Of a DNA stretch of 64,000 nt, positions 38,901-52,144 are shown piece by piece. Location: the NCBI GenBank assembly GCA_033439795.1, contig JAUTDP010000004.1:1984001-2048000 (forward strand), written 5' to 3'. Position 1 is the stretch's first letter. Each line of letters starts with the position of its first letter. The position numbers and the translations under genes are program-made. The notes beneath the pieces are model-generated. The model made no database searches. It saw only the letters and a list, made by a program, of their open reading frames with translations, and had not been told where the DNA came from. Origin of the DNA: Sordaria brevicollis (lineage: Eukaryota > Ascomycota > Sordariomycetes > Sordariales > Sordariaceae).

Positions 38901-41900
38901 ATAATTTTAAAAAGCGCTAAGGGCGCCCTAGAGGCTAAAAAGTATAATTAAAGACTCGAATAGCCTAAACCTTATTATAAATGCGGTTAATTATTTATAA
39001 CCTTCTTTAATATAAACCCGATTAAAAGTAATAATAATATTTAATTTAATAAAAATTTTAATATAGTAAATAACGTCGAATATCTCTTTAATAAATAAAA
39101 GCGGGTAACGGGATTTAAGGGTAACGTTATTAATATTTCGATAATTAATATAAACGTAAATTCCTCTTCCTAATTTCTTAATTAAAAATATAAAAATAGA
39201 AGCTTTTAATTATAACGGCCGGATAAATTTCTTTTTTAAATTATCGTCGATTTATTTTTAATAACGTTAAATTCTTTTAAATTAAAAATACGATTATAGG
39301 AAGCGGGTAATATAATATTAAGTTTAAATTCGAATTTAAAATTATAAGATTAGTTAAGGGGTAGCGTATTAACGCTTTCTTAGTGGAAATTACTCGTCTA
39401 TTATTAATATTATTAAAGTAATTTTTATTAAATTTAAACGTCGATTTTTAGGGGTTTATTTACCTTTTCGTAGAATTTAGTAATATTTTCAAATGTAATT
39501 TTATTAATATTAATATTATTAGCGGTAAAATAATAGTTAATAATTTCTTCGTAAATTTAGAAATCGGAGGTATTGCCTATAAATATAATTAAAACGGAGA
39601 TTTTAATTGCTTTAATAATTTCCTTACTTCCGATACTGTAAAATATATCGATTTAGGTATAATAATTACTACCGAAGAACTTTTTATAATAAATTATTTT
39701 ACCGTTTATAATATTTTTAATTATATTAACTATAAGGTTATTATTAATTATATTCGGGGTTAAAGCGCTTTTTTCTTCTATTATTTTATCTTCGTCCGTT
39801 ATACGTTAAATATTTTTTATTATATTCGCCCTTATTATATAGATAATTTAAAGTTTATATTTTTCGGTAAATTAATTAAATATAATTGTTAGGAGTTCTT
39901 TAATATCGGTTAAATTGAGGGGTCCCTTAGGGATATAGTAAAAGCGGACCGGCGTTTAATAATTGGGGAAAGAAGTATATATTCCTCCGGTTAGGTAATA
40001 TAGTGTAGGGATTATATATAATAGGGGAGGGGGTAATAATATATTATAGCCGTTAATATAAGAGTTTAACCGTTAATAATTTTGCTAATAGGGATTATAT
40101 TTATTCTATTAGCGACCTTCTATTTAAATTTATTAAAACGTTAATAAATAGTGCGTTTAACGATTACGGAGATAAAGATTTAACGAATAGCTTCCGATAA
40201 TAAAGCGGGGGTATCCGGCTTTCTCTTATTAGGGATATTTAAAACGGAGGGTTTTTAATATATTAATCGCGTCCTAAGGGAATTTTTAAGAATAGTAGCG
40301 GAGGGTATATTATTAGGAATAGTAATTAAAGGCGTATTAATATTATATTTATATAATAACGGTATATAATATAAGTAGCGGGGTATTTTTAAGGGAAAGT
40401 AATTACGTTATTCGTAAATAGAATCGAAAATAAGGCGATTATTAGGCTAATCGATATTAAGGGCGTAATAAATTAATTACGGGTGTCCGAGAATAATAGG
40501 ATTATCCTTTATAAAATCGTAAATAAAGAAATTAATAAATTCGTAATATATACTAATATTTATAATTAAACGATTAAAATACGTAATATTCCCCTTCGCT
40601 TAATTATTAACAAAGTATAAGAGTTTAAGGAATTGGAGTTTGAAAATTGGGAAATTATTACGTAAAACGAAACGACGGTTAATAAACCTTAAAGCGGTAT
40701 AATCGTTATTAATAAATATAATATAGTATATTTTATACAGTTTATAAAATAAGTAAATAAAAAGATTTAATAAATTAGGGTATTTATAACGGTTATTTAT
40801 AAAAGATTTATTAATTTTAATAATTTTAAATTTAATTATAAGGATATTTTTCAATTATCTTTTTCCTTATTTATATTCAATAAATGTTAGCTTTTAATTG
40901 CGATTTAAACGGGAGGCTATATATTTCTCTAACCGTTAATAAAGCCGTTTTCGTTATTTATAACCGGGCTTACGAAGTTATAAAGGTATATAAGGGTAGG
41001 GTAATAAGTAAGCTACTATTATAATATAAAGTAATTAAAAGCCGGAATATTAGGAGTGGGAATACTTATAGCGTTAATATTATAATAATTATATTAGCCG
41101 TATCCGTACTAATTTTAGGCGGGGCGTTATTATTAATTACCATTATTATTATTATTTTTCTCTTTTTCCTTTTTATCCTTCTTCTTTTTCTTCTCCTTTT
41201 TTTTCTTTCTATATAATTTGTATTTAAATATTTCTTTTTTAAATTAAATACGACTTTTATACTCGGCGGAGAAATAACCTTTACGATTATAGCGGGTATA
41301 AATATTAATCTTTATACGGTATTAGAATATATTATTATCGATTATATAGGAAATTTAAATATCGGAGGCGGATATAGAATCGAAATTTATAATAATACCG
41401 CCTTTATTAACGGTAAATTCGGGAATAGAGCCGTTCGTATTATTAAAAATAGAATTAGAACCGGCAATAGGGTTATTAATATTAAATTTATAGTAGGGGT
41501 TGGCGATTTTATTATATTAATCCTTCTATTCGAATTATTTAGCGAAATCGCGGGTTATTTCGAATTATTCGTCGAATTTATTATTTTTAAACTAGGGGCG
41601 TTATAAAGCAATGGCGTTATAGAGGCGCTCGGTTAAATATTAATAGAGGTAATAAATTTTTATATTATTATTAAATTAGTAACGTTCGATAATAGTAACG
41701 AATTTATCCTCGAAATTAAGCTATTTTATTTTACTTATTTTTAAATCTTCGAATTTATAACGAATTTAAATTATAGTATCGACGTTATTATATTTATTAA
41801 TTATTTATTTAAATAGATTAAAGGTAATAAATTATTTAGCCGGTTTATTAAATAGAATTTTAATAAATTCGGGCTCGATTACCTCTTAAGGTTTGCTATA

Positions 41901-43097
41901 AAGGGAGCGGGAAATTAAGGAAAATTTAGTATCCTCGGTTTTAAAAGCGGAGGATTTATCCTTAAAAACGAATAGGATATTAATACGTTATTAACGAAAT
42001 TTAGTAATTTTTTTAAGAGTTTTACCGGTACTATCGAAAGCGGAGGAGACGACAATACGCGATACTAATTTATAGCCGTTGCCGTTATTATTTCCGACCG
42101 GGTTGTTAGTAGTTATATTATTAGGTTCGGATTCGGAATTATTGGAATTAGAATTAGAATTATTATCGTTATTATCGCCGGGCAGGGGTATAGACGCAAG
42201 ATCGGTAGGTTTGGATAAATATTAGCGAAGGTTATTAATTATTTTTTAATATTTAATTATTTTGCGTTTAATTGTATTTTAGGAATTAATTTTAAAATCG
42301 GAATAACGCTTTTAAACGTTAAATAGGCTTTATTAAAAGGTAGTTAAACGAATTTAAAAATCGTTAATAATATTATTATATTAGGAGGTTATATTAGCGA
42401 AAGCCTATTTATAGGCGTTATATTAAATTTATTATTTAATAGCGGCGTCCGAAAATTAAAAGGTATAATTGGTTTTGAGAATCGTAAAATTGGTATTAAG
42501 AATTACGTTAATTTAATTTTTATTTTAAATTAGGATACGGAACTAATCGAAATTTTGGCGTAATTAGTTATTCTCGTTTTCGGATTATTAAAAGTCTTTT
42601 TTAATATTCTAGAATTCGGCGGTAATAGAGATAACGTTAGACTATGTAAGGCGGGCGAGCGTGTAAACGGCGGCCGGGAATATAGGGTAGTTATTTAAAT
42701 TAAGAATTTGGGTAATAGAAACCAGGATAATAATAAAATCGTTATTAAATACGTAAATAGCGTTAATAAATTGGTCTTAGAATTCGATATTATAAAGGTC
42801 GATATTTTTAACTTCGGAAAGCGTAATAGTTACAATAAAGGTATTAATAATTATAGCGGGGATTGGATCGGATATTAATTATTTAAATTAATATATTTTA
42901 ATAGGTATAAGGGAAAAAAGAGTATAAGCGACCGTAGTAATAATATTCGTTTTAATAATTATTTAATTCGAATTAACTACGGGACCGTTATTAGAGCGTT
43001 AGCCGTTAAGGAAACGAATTTTAATACTAATTAATATAGTTAATAATTAATTTTCTTCGAAAGTTACGTGCGTAGTGTTAAAGTAAGTATAATAAAT

Positions 43098-43383
43098 TAT
43101 TAAAGGATAGCGTTAATACCGTTAAGTATATAATAAAATATATATTATTATACGAAGGAAAGGAAGGGAGAAGTGTATACGGAGGATTGGATATATGGGC
43201 GCGAGCCTATACCCTAGTCCGTGCGCACCTACGTGATATTGTACGTAACTATAGGTGATTAGATTTGGACTATGTCGAGTTATGGTATGCGTACTATAGT
43301 CGGGAATAGTCGTTAGGGATTTGGGCACCTATATAGGTGGTTAGTGCGTATACCGGGTATAGCACAGGTATAATCCTGTAACA
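43098..43383 (-). repeat. Gypsy LTR (5' LTR of the minus-strand element)
   Basis: 286 bp, same length as 35701-35986. Retains more CA/TG (for example GTGCGCACCTACGTG and TGTAACA), so it is closer to the unmutated sequence. Confidence 0.88.
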
Positions 43384-43869
43384 TTATACCTTATTAACCG
43401 GGAGGTATAATAATACTATAATTATATATTATTAACGTAACCGAATAGCCTTTACTTATATTACTAATATAGTATTACGTACTCTTCTAAATAATAAAAG
43501 GTATAAATTACCGGGTATTATATATCCTAATAATTTTACTGCAGTACGTAAAGAGGTTGAATCTCTATATAATAAATTAAATAAATAATTTAAAAATTAT
43601 TTTAGAATAAATTAATTTACTTTCGATACCCTTTTAATTTAATTGAAAATTTATATTGGATTAAAGCCATCGTGCTATTAAACGTTAGAATAAAAGCTTA
43701 TAATTTGTTTCTAAATCCTTGCGTAAGCTTAATTTTAAAAAAAAGTATTATATAAATTTAAAATTATATAGAATATTATAAATTTAATTATGAAAAATAT
43801 ATTTGATTGATTCTATATTTTATATAAGGCGTACGTATATTTTCCAAAAGATAGTTATTTAGATACTAA

Positions 43870-44640
43870 AATCGAATTCGACCCGAGGTTTAATACCTTT
43901 AATAATTATATTAGCGCTATCGACGGTATATATATAGCGGCTTACGTTCGTAAATCCTATTAATAACGGTTCCGCGATCGAAACGGTAATTTTATATAGA
44001 ATGTATTCGTAATAATAAAATTCGATCGGTCGTTTTTATACGTATTAATGGGAGTAGAGGGATTGGTTAATAATATAATATTATACGCGTAAACTTTTAG
44101 TCGGTCGTTTCGAATATAAGAGGATCGGTATTATATCGTAGATGCGGGGTTTAATATAAGGCGCGGTATTATAGTCCTTTTTACTAACGTTAAATATTAT
44201 TTTAAGGATTAGAAAAATAAGGATAAAAGGCTAAAGACCGCAAAAGAGTTATATAATTTACGTCATGTACGTATCCGTACCGTCGTCGAATATACGTTTA
44301 GAATTATAAAGAGGATATAGAAGATTATAAGGATTATACCCTTCGAATATAATTTTAATAAATAAATTAAAATTATATATATTATAACGGTACTCTATAA
44401 TTTTATTATTGCCCAGCGATTAAAAGTACTATTAACCGATAAATAGAAGGTAGTAATAGAGGCGGCAAGGCGGCGAATAAGGAGGATTATTATTGGCAAA
44501 ACCAATAAGCAAATAAAGTATTATATTACGCTAGTCGTATAGTAATAATACTAGAAATATTTATAAAAGAAGGTAATAGAAAGAGTGGTTAATTTAGATT
44601 CTAATTTTTCCGATTTAGAATAATTATTTTATCGAATAAA
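43870..44640 (+). pseudogene. PIF/Harbinger DDE transposase relic (HARBI1-like)
   Basis: Plus-strand translation with read-through gives, in order, ISAIDGIYIAAYVR (family AIDGTHI, first catalytic Asp), RFRDRNGNFI, NVFVIIKFDRSFLYVL, a VEGL..N segment, RYYIVDAGF (second catalytic Asp), LYNLRHVRIRTVVEYTFRIIK (family 'HA..R..IE..FG..K', last acidic residue Glu) and a C-terminal VLYNFI block. This is the DDE_Tnp_4 domain order. At least ten TAG/TAA interrupt it, at positions where Trp, Gln or Arg are expected. Non-functional. The N-terminal part should lie at about 43550-43870. Confidence 0.75.
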
Positions 44641-44668
44641 AAGGAAGGGTAGTTATATATATAAAAAA

Positions 44669-44765
44669 AATAATAAAATATTAAATATTTATATTATTAT
44701 TATTATTATTGGATAAAATAATATATATAATAAAAATAATAAAATATTAAATATCTATATTATTA
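44669..44765. repeat. AT-rich direct repeat, spacing about 66 bp
   Basis: A 31-base word (AATAATAAAATATTAAATAT and onward) at about 44669-44699 recurs at 44735-44765 with one C/T change, separated by an ATT-repeat tract. Lies just after the transposase relic. Confidence 0.6.
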
Positions 44766-44849
44766 TTAAAAATAATAGATCTATGTAAAACTTTTTTAAA
44801 AAACAGAGTATTATTTGTATAAAATTAGAAAAAAATCTAAATAATATAT

Positions 44850-46425
44850 TTGCGCACATACCCTTCTACCCTACCCTATTCTACTCTACTCTATTATACC
44901 CCTCTCCCTCTTACTCCTTCTATTTATTTACGTATATTTACTTCATTTCCTTCCTATATACGTTATACTTAACCGCGCTTATTGAGTTGGCCTCCAAATA
45001 ATCTATTACTTTTATTATTTCCTCCGTAGTCAATTTGCTAGTAAACTTCTTTTAGATATCCTCAACTGTAATTTCGAAAATAGTAGTATTAAGAATATTA
45101 ATTAGCAACGCTACTATAATTACTATCGATTCGCCCAATTTATTTTTATTATTACCAATTTTGCGCGGGGTAACGGGTATTTATTTATATTTAACCGATA
45201 CAAATTCTTCGATTAGAATAACGGTCTAATTTAAATTAGTAAATCGCGTCTCCTTCTATACTTTAGTCTCCTTTTTTTTCTTCTTTATTAGTATTAATAC
45301 TATTTTTTCTAAAATTTTAACTACCCCTCCTTCATTTCCTTCGTTATCTTTATCCTTATTATTATTACTATTTTTATTATTATCGGTTTCTTCGTCGGAT
45401 TTTTTATTATTCGAATCGCTATTAACTTCGCCTTTATCCTCTTTTCCGCTAGTATTTTCTTCGATTTAATTTTCTTCCCCGCTATTATCCCCTACTTTTC
45501 GAATATAGTAACCGGAAGCGTATTCCTTCTCGAAAACCCTCTTATATACCTTCCGATTCCCTAGCGGGGTTAAACGAAGCTAATTATAAAATTTATATTC
45601 GGTATTATAGTAGGAGAAAAATTTATTTTATATTTCTTTAAAAGTAATCGGTAAATTTATAATTTAATCGTACCCAATACTCGACGTCGTTATTAATTTT
45701 TTCTAAATAATAAAACGCTTATATTTAATATCCTACTTTTATTTTACCGCTTTAACTATTTAAAGATATAATTATATAAAGTACTTTTTTAAAGCCCGTT
45801 TTAATATATATTATTATACTTTATCGAACTTCTTTACTTTACCACTTCGAAAGTAACCTTTAATTTTATACTTGCCGAATTAGATTATTATTTAATTAAT
45901 TATTTTACGGGTATAAACGATATATTTAGGCGGAGCCTTAAGAGTAAGAGGCTTACGTATTCGAAGCTAATTAGAAGCGGCTTGTTTACGTTTATTAATA
46001 AAATTTTAGGTAAATTAAGTAAATAATTGGGATTTTATTAATTAAATAAATTGCTTTTGGGTTTTAATTAATGTAATCGATTATAATTAATTGGGTTAAA
46101 TAGAAGGAGGAGGGTTAGTAATTTAATTGGGTTGGGTTATATTACTTTACGGGGGGGTTAATTAAATTAATAGTTATTAGGAAGGTTAGTTCTTATTAGC
46201 GGGTATTTTATCGTCGTTGGTAATCGAAGTATATAAGTAATCGTTAATAAAGAGGTTCCGGTTAAAAACCCTAATAGAGGATAGGTCGACCGCTTCTTCG
46301 ATTACTTCGATTGGGGGATTTTCGCTATTATTATTTATAGTAGTGGTTTTGGCTGGTAAAAATAATAATAAAGTAATAATATATGAAGTTAAAATAGGTT
46401 TATAAATATTACGATATTATTACGT
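44850..46425. other. RIP-degraded interior of the DNA transposon, no ORF identified
   Basis: AT-rich DNA with a pyrimidine-rich microsatellite (about 44870-44910, CCCTA/CTACTCTA words). On the minus strand, acidic and Lys-rich read-through can be followed (about 45250-45500). Elements of this class often carry a second Myb/SANT-like gene, which would fit here, but I see no diagnostic Trp pattern because Trp codons are RIP targets. Confidence 0.35.
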
Positions 46426-46429
46426 ATTT

Positions 46430-46531
46430 AGAGTAAAGGCGGTGAGCCGGAAGCCTAGCAGCTAGACTAGAAACGTACAAGCTTATAAAGTAGATTAAGA
46501 ATACGGTATAACCTCTAGCGGCCTTTACTCT
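46430..46531. repeat. Short inverted repeat near right end of DNA transposon
   Basis: AGAGTAAAGGC at 46430-46440 is inverted as GCCTTTACTCT at 46521-46531, an 80-bp loop between them. It marks the edge of strong RIP mutation. Could be a subterminal structure or a separate miniature insertion. Confidence 0.5.
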
Positions 46532-46564
46532 GGGACCTGTAAAGTTATAAAAAATCTAACCGCT

Positions 46565-46595
46565 GGCACAAGCGGTCCATTACCGATCGGGGCCC
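46565..46595 (-). repeat. Right terminal inverted repeat
   Basis: Complement reads GGGCCCCGATCGGTAAT and then GGACCGCTTGTG, matching the left end at 35380. A TIR pair 11.2 kb apart is explained by the nested Gypsy insertion. Confidence 0.7.
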
Positions 46596-46596
46596 C

Positions 46597-46792
46597 GGTG
46601 TCTTTGAGGACCTCACAAAGAAAGCCAAAGAGGAAGCCTTCGAGAACGCTGCTCAAGTTCCTTGTTGGAGGGATGGGCCTCATCGACCTCTTTTTGTACC
46701 TATGGGTACCTCCTGCCTATCAAAGCTCAGCTCGCATCCCACATGCTGCGCTTGCGGCACCTCACTTGTAACAACGTCGAATTTATTCGTCC
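46597..46792. other. Short unique segment between two transposons
   Basis: About 200 bp of normal composition between the DNA transposon and the Copia element. It is the left half of the Copia target; the sequence resumes at 52344. No gene recognised. Confidence 0.55.
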
Positions 46793-46986
46793 TGTTAGAT
46801 TCCAGGGTGGTATTCTGGGTCAAAACAGTACAGACCAGTATATAGCTGGTCAGTACTACCAGCCACCCAGAAGGTCTTAGCAAATAAGGGATACCCCCAG
46901 CTCCCCCGGCCAAAGCTCCAGAATCCTATTCTCCACAACTATATACAGACATACAAAATCAATTAATTCTCCTATACAATTTGACA
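46793..46986 (+). repeat. Copia 5' LTR
   Basis: 194 bp; contains GGGATACCCCCAGCTCCC and TCCAGAATCCTATTCTCC, shared with the 3' LTR. The outer half is nearly free of RIP changes. Confidence 0.9.
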
Positions 46987-49900
46987 ATTAATAGTCTAAT
47001 ATACCTATTACTATTAATACTAATAATAACGATAATATTATTATTATTATTATAATATCTTTTTTAAAGTAAATTAATAAAATAATTAATAATAACCCCT
47101 TCTTTACCGATAGCGACGATTAGGTCTATTAAAAAGAGATACTATAAATTAAATACAATCTTAATATCTTTAAAGCCTAGCTCCTAAGCGAAATCGACGT
47201 ACCCCGCGAGCTTTTCTACCCTAAATTTAACAATTTCCCTTTTAAATTAATTGCTAAATTCCGTATCGAAATAATTAATAAAGAATTACATTTTTTTAAA
47301 GTTAATTTCTTTTATACTACGATAAATAAGGCTAGAAAAACCGTCGAAATTCCTTACTATTATTAAAACGATATTTTAATCGATAAAATCCTTATTAAAA
47401 AAGATTTAAATAGTTTTTAATTCTATTATAATGTTAAGGTTATTTACTTTAATAAGAAGAAGGATTGGCTAAGATTCGAAATTAGGGATAAGGCCGTAAG
47501 AGTTTGGATAAAATTTTTAATTAATTACGGACTTTAAAATTCGGTTATAAAAGAAGAATAGGATATTTAAATTTAATATAACTTTTTTAAGTAAAGAACC
47601 CGATATAATATTATTAATAAATTTATTAATACCCGTAAAGCCTATATTAATAATATTATAATCCTTCGAAAGGAATTAATTAATTTTAATACCTAATTTT
47701 AAAATTAGGCTATAATTATAAATAATAGTATTATTAAGGGAATTAGGGAATATATAAACGCTATATCCTAGTATAACGATTTCTGCGTTACTATTAAAAT
47801 TGTCCGATTTAATTACGCTAATACAATATAGAAATTTAACGATAAAATGGAAAATAATATTTTAAAGTATATAAAAGTATATAAGGATTTTAAGAAGTAG
47901 GGTATAAATAATTATTATAATATTATAACCTTTGCGGGTAAAAATAATCGTAGGGCGTTTATTATTAAAGTTAATAATTAAATTTATTATTATATTAATA
48001 ATAATAATAAAATTAGTAATTATTAAAAAGTTAATAATAAGGACGTTCGTTAATAAAATAGAAATAAGAAATTTAAGGGTAACGTAGGTAAATAAAAGTA
48101 AGCGTTAAATAATTCCGAAAATACGCGTAAGAAATAAAATTCGAGAAATAAAAAGGGTAAAGGTAAAGATCTCCTTATATATAAAGTATACGAAAAAGGA
48201 TTTTACTCTTTTAAAGAGTATTAGTACGTAAATTTAAATATTAAATTTAAAGTTTTTAAATTGTATCCTTTTATTACGCGAGCCGTTAAAATTAATATCG
48301 CGAAGGACGTTAATTTAATTAAGAAAATTAAGGCTATTAGAGAAAAAGCTATTAAAATAATAAAATTTAAATTTACGTAATTCCTTAAAGAGGAGTATAA
48401 AGTAATTTTTTAAATTAATAATAGAAATAAGCGAAAAGAATATCCCTTTAAAAATTCAATTATTCTAAATTCGGGGAACTTTCTTTATATATTTAATAAA
48501 ATTATTCGTTTTTATTACTTTCGTTATATTAATTTAAATAATTATTTATAAATAAGTAATTCCCGTATTAAAATTTAAAGTTTTAGGGAAGTTAATATCG
48601 TTATTAAAAGTAAGAAAGGTAATTTGAAATTACGGTTAAAAGAAGTCGCGTTTTACTTTAATTTTATTATTAATTTTATTTCCCTCTTTTTACTACGAAG
48701 GTAAGGTTTCTATTAAGATTATCGACCTTTAAATAATTATTTAAAAAGAATTAATAGGTTATTCTTCTATTTTTTAAATATTATCTTTAATTAAACGGTT
48801 TTAGAATATTTATTTATATTATTTATTAAATTAGTATTTATAGTGCGGCGATATTAAGTTAATTCTTATACGAAGAAATTATCGATTTAAATTATTAAAA
48901 TATAATATTACCGATTCGGTTATTTTAATCCCTAGGTATTTAAATATTTATAAAACGTTAATAGGGTACGATTACGAAGTATTTTAATTAAAAAGAAGGA
49001 TATAGATAATATAGTCGTAATAGATTCTAATTCGACCGAAGAGCCTTTAAGCGATTTCCCTTTTATAATACCCTTAAAAGGGATATTAATAATCGAATAT
49101 AATACTTACGCTATAATAAAGATACGACGTTAAATATAACGAATTTTTCGAAACTATAAATATAAATTAGGGTAACGCTTTGTAATAAATTTCTTCGAAT
49201 TCGATAAGGGTATTAATAAATATTAATATTTTATATTTATTATTTACCAATAATTTGGATATATATAAGATTATTACTTTTCGAACCGGATATTTACTAA
49301 TATTACCTCGATTTTGTATAATTATATAAATATATTAATATATTAATATAATATTAAAATTAAAACTTTCGAATATAATAATAAATTTAACCGAGGAGAA
49401 ATATTAACTAAATTTAGAATAAAAAGTATATTATTCGAACCCTCTATTCCTAATATTTAAAAATAGAATAATAGAGTAAAGCGTTTAGGGGGTATAATAA
49501 AGTAATAATATAATACTATAAAAAATAATTTAAAATTTCCGATCGATTTATAATTAGAAATTATATACGTAGTAATTTACTTACTAAACTAATTACTTTA
49601 ATACCTTTATAATTAGAAATCTTTATACGAACGTTTTTATATTTATATTATTTAATAATATAATTAATAAAAATTACGGCGATTAAATATTAATTACCTT
49701 CGAATATATAAGTGTAAAATATATTTTATAACTAGTATAGTATAAAAAAAAGAGAAACGTCGCTAAAAATATCTCTTTAGAGCGTAAATCGGTTATTTAA
49801 TTAAATATAACGCTTCTTCGATATATTATATATAAAACCCCGTTACGAAGTAAATTATTTAAATACGTAACGTAATATTTAATAAACGCATTAAATTCTC

Positions 49901-50639
49901 CCCCGACGAAATTAATATTAAGGAGGACTTAACAATTTTAAAAATAATAATTACCGAAGAATTCGCTAAAAAGTTAAATAAAATAGATAAGTAAGATTTA
50001 AATTAAAGGGTATTAGCGAATCCCTATTTAAAAAATACCGAAGTCGAGCCTCTTTTAAATACGATATTTAAAGAAGAAATTCTAAATTCTTAATAAAAAA
50101 CCGCTTAAAAAATTAAAGCCGGGGATATTTACGAGGTTATAAGGCCGGATAAAATAATTATCGATTTTATTATAAATTTATATTTAACGCTATTAAATAC
50201 CTTTCCTTCGTACGTAGTAACCCTATATACGGGCGTTATATTAAATTAAATAATCGATAAATATTTTTAAAAATTAAAATTATAGGAGAATGCCTTTTTA
50301 ATAGGAAGATTATTATAATTAATAGTAAAAATAATTATTAAAACGGTTATAAAGGTAGAGGTATAATAATTATTAATTAAATATAGTAAATTAAATAATC
50401 TATACCGCTATAATTTCCTAGGGGTATTAAAGAGTTATTATAATTTCGAAAATTATCCTCTTAATAAGAAGTTTCGTAAAGTAGAATAAATTTACTTTAA
50501 TAATTATAAGGATATAAGAATTTAGGTTAAAATCGATTAAAATATCCTTCGTATTAAAAGGAAATAGATTTTTAATTATATATAGGTATATATTTATAAA
50601 TTTAATAAAAATAATATTTTAAATAAGGTTAAAGCTAAG

Positions 50640-51830
50640 TTAATAATCCGAGGAGATTAATAATATAAAATAGGCGTTAATATTTATATTTTTACCTTGG
50701 TGGGAAGGTCCTTCCGAATTATCGTTGTATTAATAATTCGTTTTAATATAAAATTTATTTAATAAGATACGGTAAACGCCTTTATAAATATTATAATCGA
50801 TGAGGAAATTTATATATATATATTATTAAAATATCGGGTAGAAGGAAAGGTTTTTAAATTATTGAAAGCGTTTTATAACTTCCAACGAACCCCTTTATTA
50901 TAGTAAAGGGAATTGAGTAGAATGTTTAAAGGTATAGGATTTAAAATTATTTTTAAGGATTTATATATTATAAAGAAAGAGAGAGTATTTATATTATATT
51001 ATATTAATAATATTATCTTTATTTATTTAAAGGAATACGAAGATTAGGTTAAAGAATATACTAACCTATTATAATTAAAATACTAATTAATTAGTAATGA
51101 AGAATTATAATAGTTTTTAAATATTAAAATTATTTATAACCGTAAAGTAGGAAAAATCTAGCTATTTTAAGAAGTTTATATTAAAAAGATTAATAAATTA
51201 TTAAAGTCTATTTATAAACCCATTATAATATTAATAAAATAATAAGAATTATTACCCTTTAATAGATTAGCTAACTATATTGAAATTAGAGATTATTAAA
51301 TTAATATAGGCTTTATATTATACGCCGCTATTAATACGCGATTAAATATAGCTTTTTTAATTAATCGATTGGTTCGTTTTAATTACAATCCTAATTTAAA
51401 ATACTATAATATTAATAAGAAGGTTATTTATTACCTTTATATAATTAAAGATTAATACTTATATTATAAAAGTAGTAACCGATTCGAAGTAGTTTTAAAC
51501 GCTTCGTTTACCGATAATAAAATAAACCGTAAAAGCTTTTAAAGATTTATAATTAAATTATATAATAGATTTATCTATTAAAGTACTATTAAATAAACCG
51601 CTATTACAATATTAATAATAGAAGTAGAATTTTACGCTATTAAAAAGGTTACTAAGGAAATACTATTTATTAACCGATTTATTAAAACTCTAAATATAAA
51701 ATTGCTTAACGACCTTATCCTATTATAAAATATAATAATTAATAAATTATTAAAGTACTTATTAAGGAGATTCTTACCTTTATTATTAAAATGAGGTATA
51801 TCGATATTTATCGATATTAATTTCGAAAAG
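50640..51830 (+). pseudogene. Copia reverse transcriptase and RNase H, RIP-inactivated
   Basis: Read-through translation gives YKARLVIRGD near 50625, then a mutated 'D.K.AFL.G' block (DTVNAFINIIIDEEIYI), then VFKLLKALYNFQRTPLL (family KL.KALYGLKQ.P..W), and ILYYINNIIFIYL at about 50990-51025 (family YVDD, both Asp now Asn). RNase H follows: SFTDNKINRKSF (family D.DWAG....RKS.SG) and TILIIEVEFYAIKKVTKEILFI (family S..EAE..A...A..E..W). This is the classic Copia order and is non-functional. Confidence 0.9.
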
Positions 51831-52129
51831 AAATTATCGAGAAGGAGACTTTTAAAATTAATTATTTAGAGATAAAGGAAATGCCCGTAAATAGATTAAT
51901 AAAAGTATTTAGAATATTAAAATATAGGAGGTTTAGGGAGCTATTAGGGATATTTATAAAATTATTACGGCCGGTTATAGTAGGTAATAATAAAAAGATT
52001 CTAGAAATGGAGGATTTAAATAAGTATTTGGGTATTATAATAGGAGAAATAATAGTAAATTAATTAAAGGGAATAGGAAATATATAAATAGTTTTATTCT
52101 TAACCCCAAAAGGGTAATCGAAATAGTCT

Positions 52130-52144
52130 TCGAGTGAAGGGGTA
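52130..52144 (+). other. Polypurine tract of Copia element
   Basis: GAGTGAAGGGGTA directly precedes the 3' LTR start at 52145, the expected place for the plus-strand primer. Confidence 0.65.

Larger units (their letters stand above)
35701..43383 (-). mobile_element. Gypsy-type LTR retrotransposon, RIP-inactivated, nested
   Basis: A complete 7683-bp element: 286-bp LTRs at both ends, a TTATA duplication on each side (35696-35700 and 43384-43388), a purine tract just inside the left LTR when read on the minus strand, and a Gypsy RT relic on the minus strand near 38620-38900. Read on the minus strand, the LTR begins TGTTACAGG at 43383; its last bases read TTAATA, where CA would be expected, a change RIP makes. 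The two LTRs differ only by C/T and G/A exchanges in the parts compared. It sits inside the PIF/Harbinger-type element and is therefore younger than it. No intact gene remains. Confidence 0.88.
35380..46596 (+). mobile_element. PIF/Harbinger-type DNA transposon, split by a nested Gypsy element
   Basis: The ends carry matching inverted termini: plus-strand GGGCCCCGATCGATAAC from 35380 and, on the complement from 46595, GGGCCCCGATCGGTAAT, continuing as GACCGCTTG on both (about 28 of 31 aligned bases). Removing the nested Gypsy element (35701-43383) leaves about 3.5 kb, a normal size for the class, with a DDE transposase relic at 43870-44640. The motif GGACCGCT or its complement recurs near both ends (35412-35418, 35514-35521, 35628-35635, 35660-35666, 46571-46578), as transposase-binding subterminal repeats do. 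I could not identify the 3-bp target duplication, so the exact ends may be off by a few bases. The interior is RIP-mutated; the outer about 120 bp are not. Confidence 0.65.

Noticed and set aside
40600..40854. Open frame of 84 codons inside the nested Gypsy element
   Set aside because: Same AT-driven composition, and it lies inside a RIP-dead polyprotein region.
46662..46880. Open frame of 72 codons at the left Copia LTR
   Set aside because: It runs across the unique DNA and into the LTR, so it exists only because of the insertion; no start context or domain.
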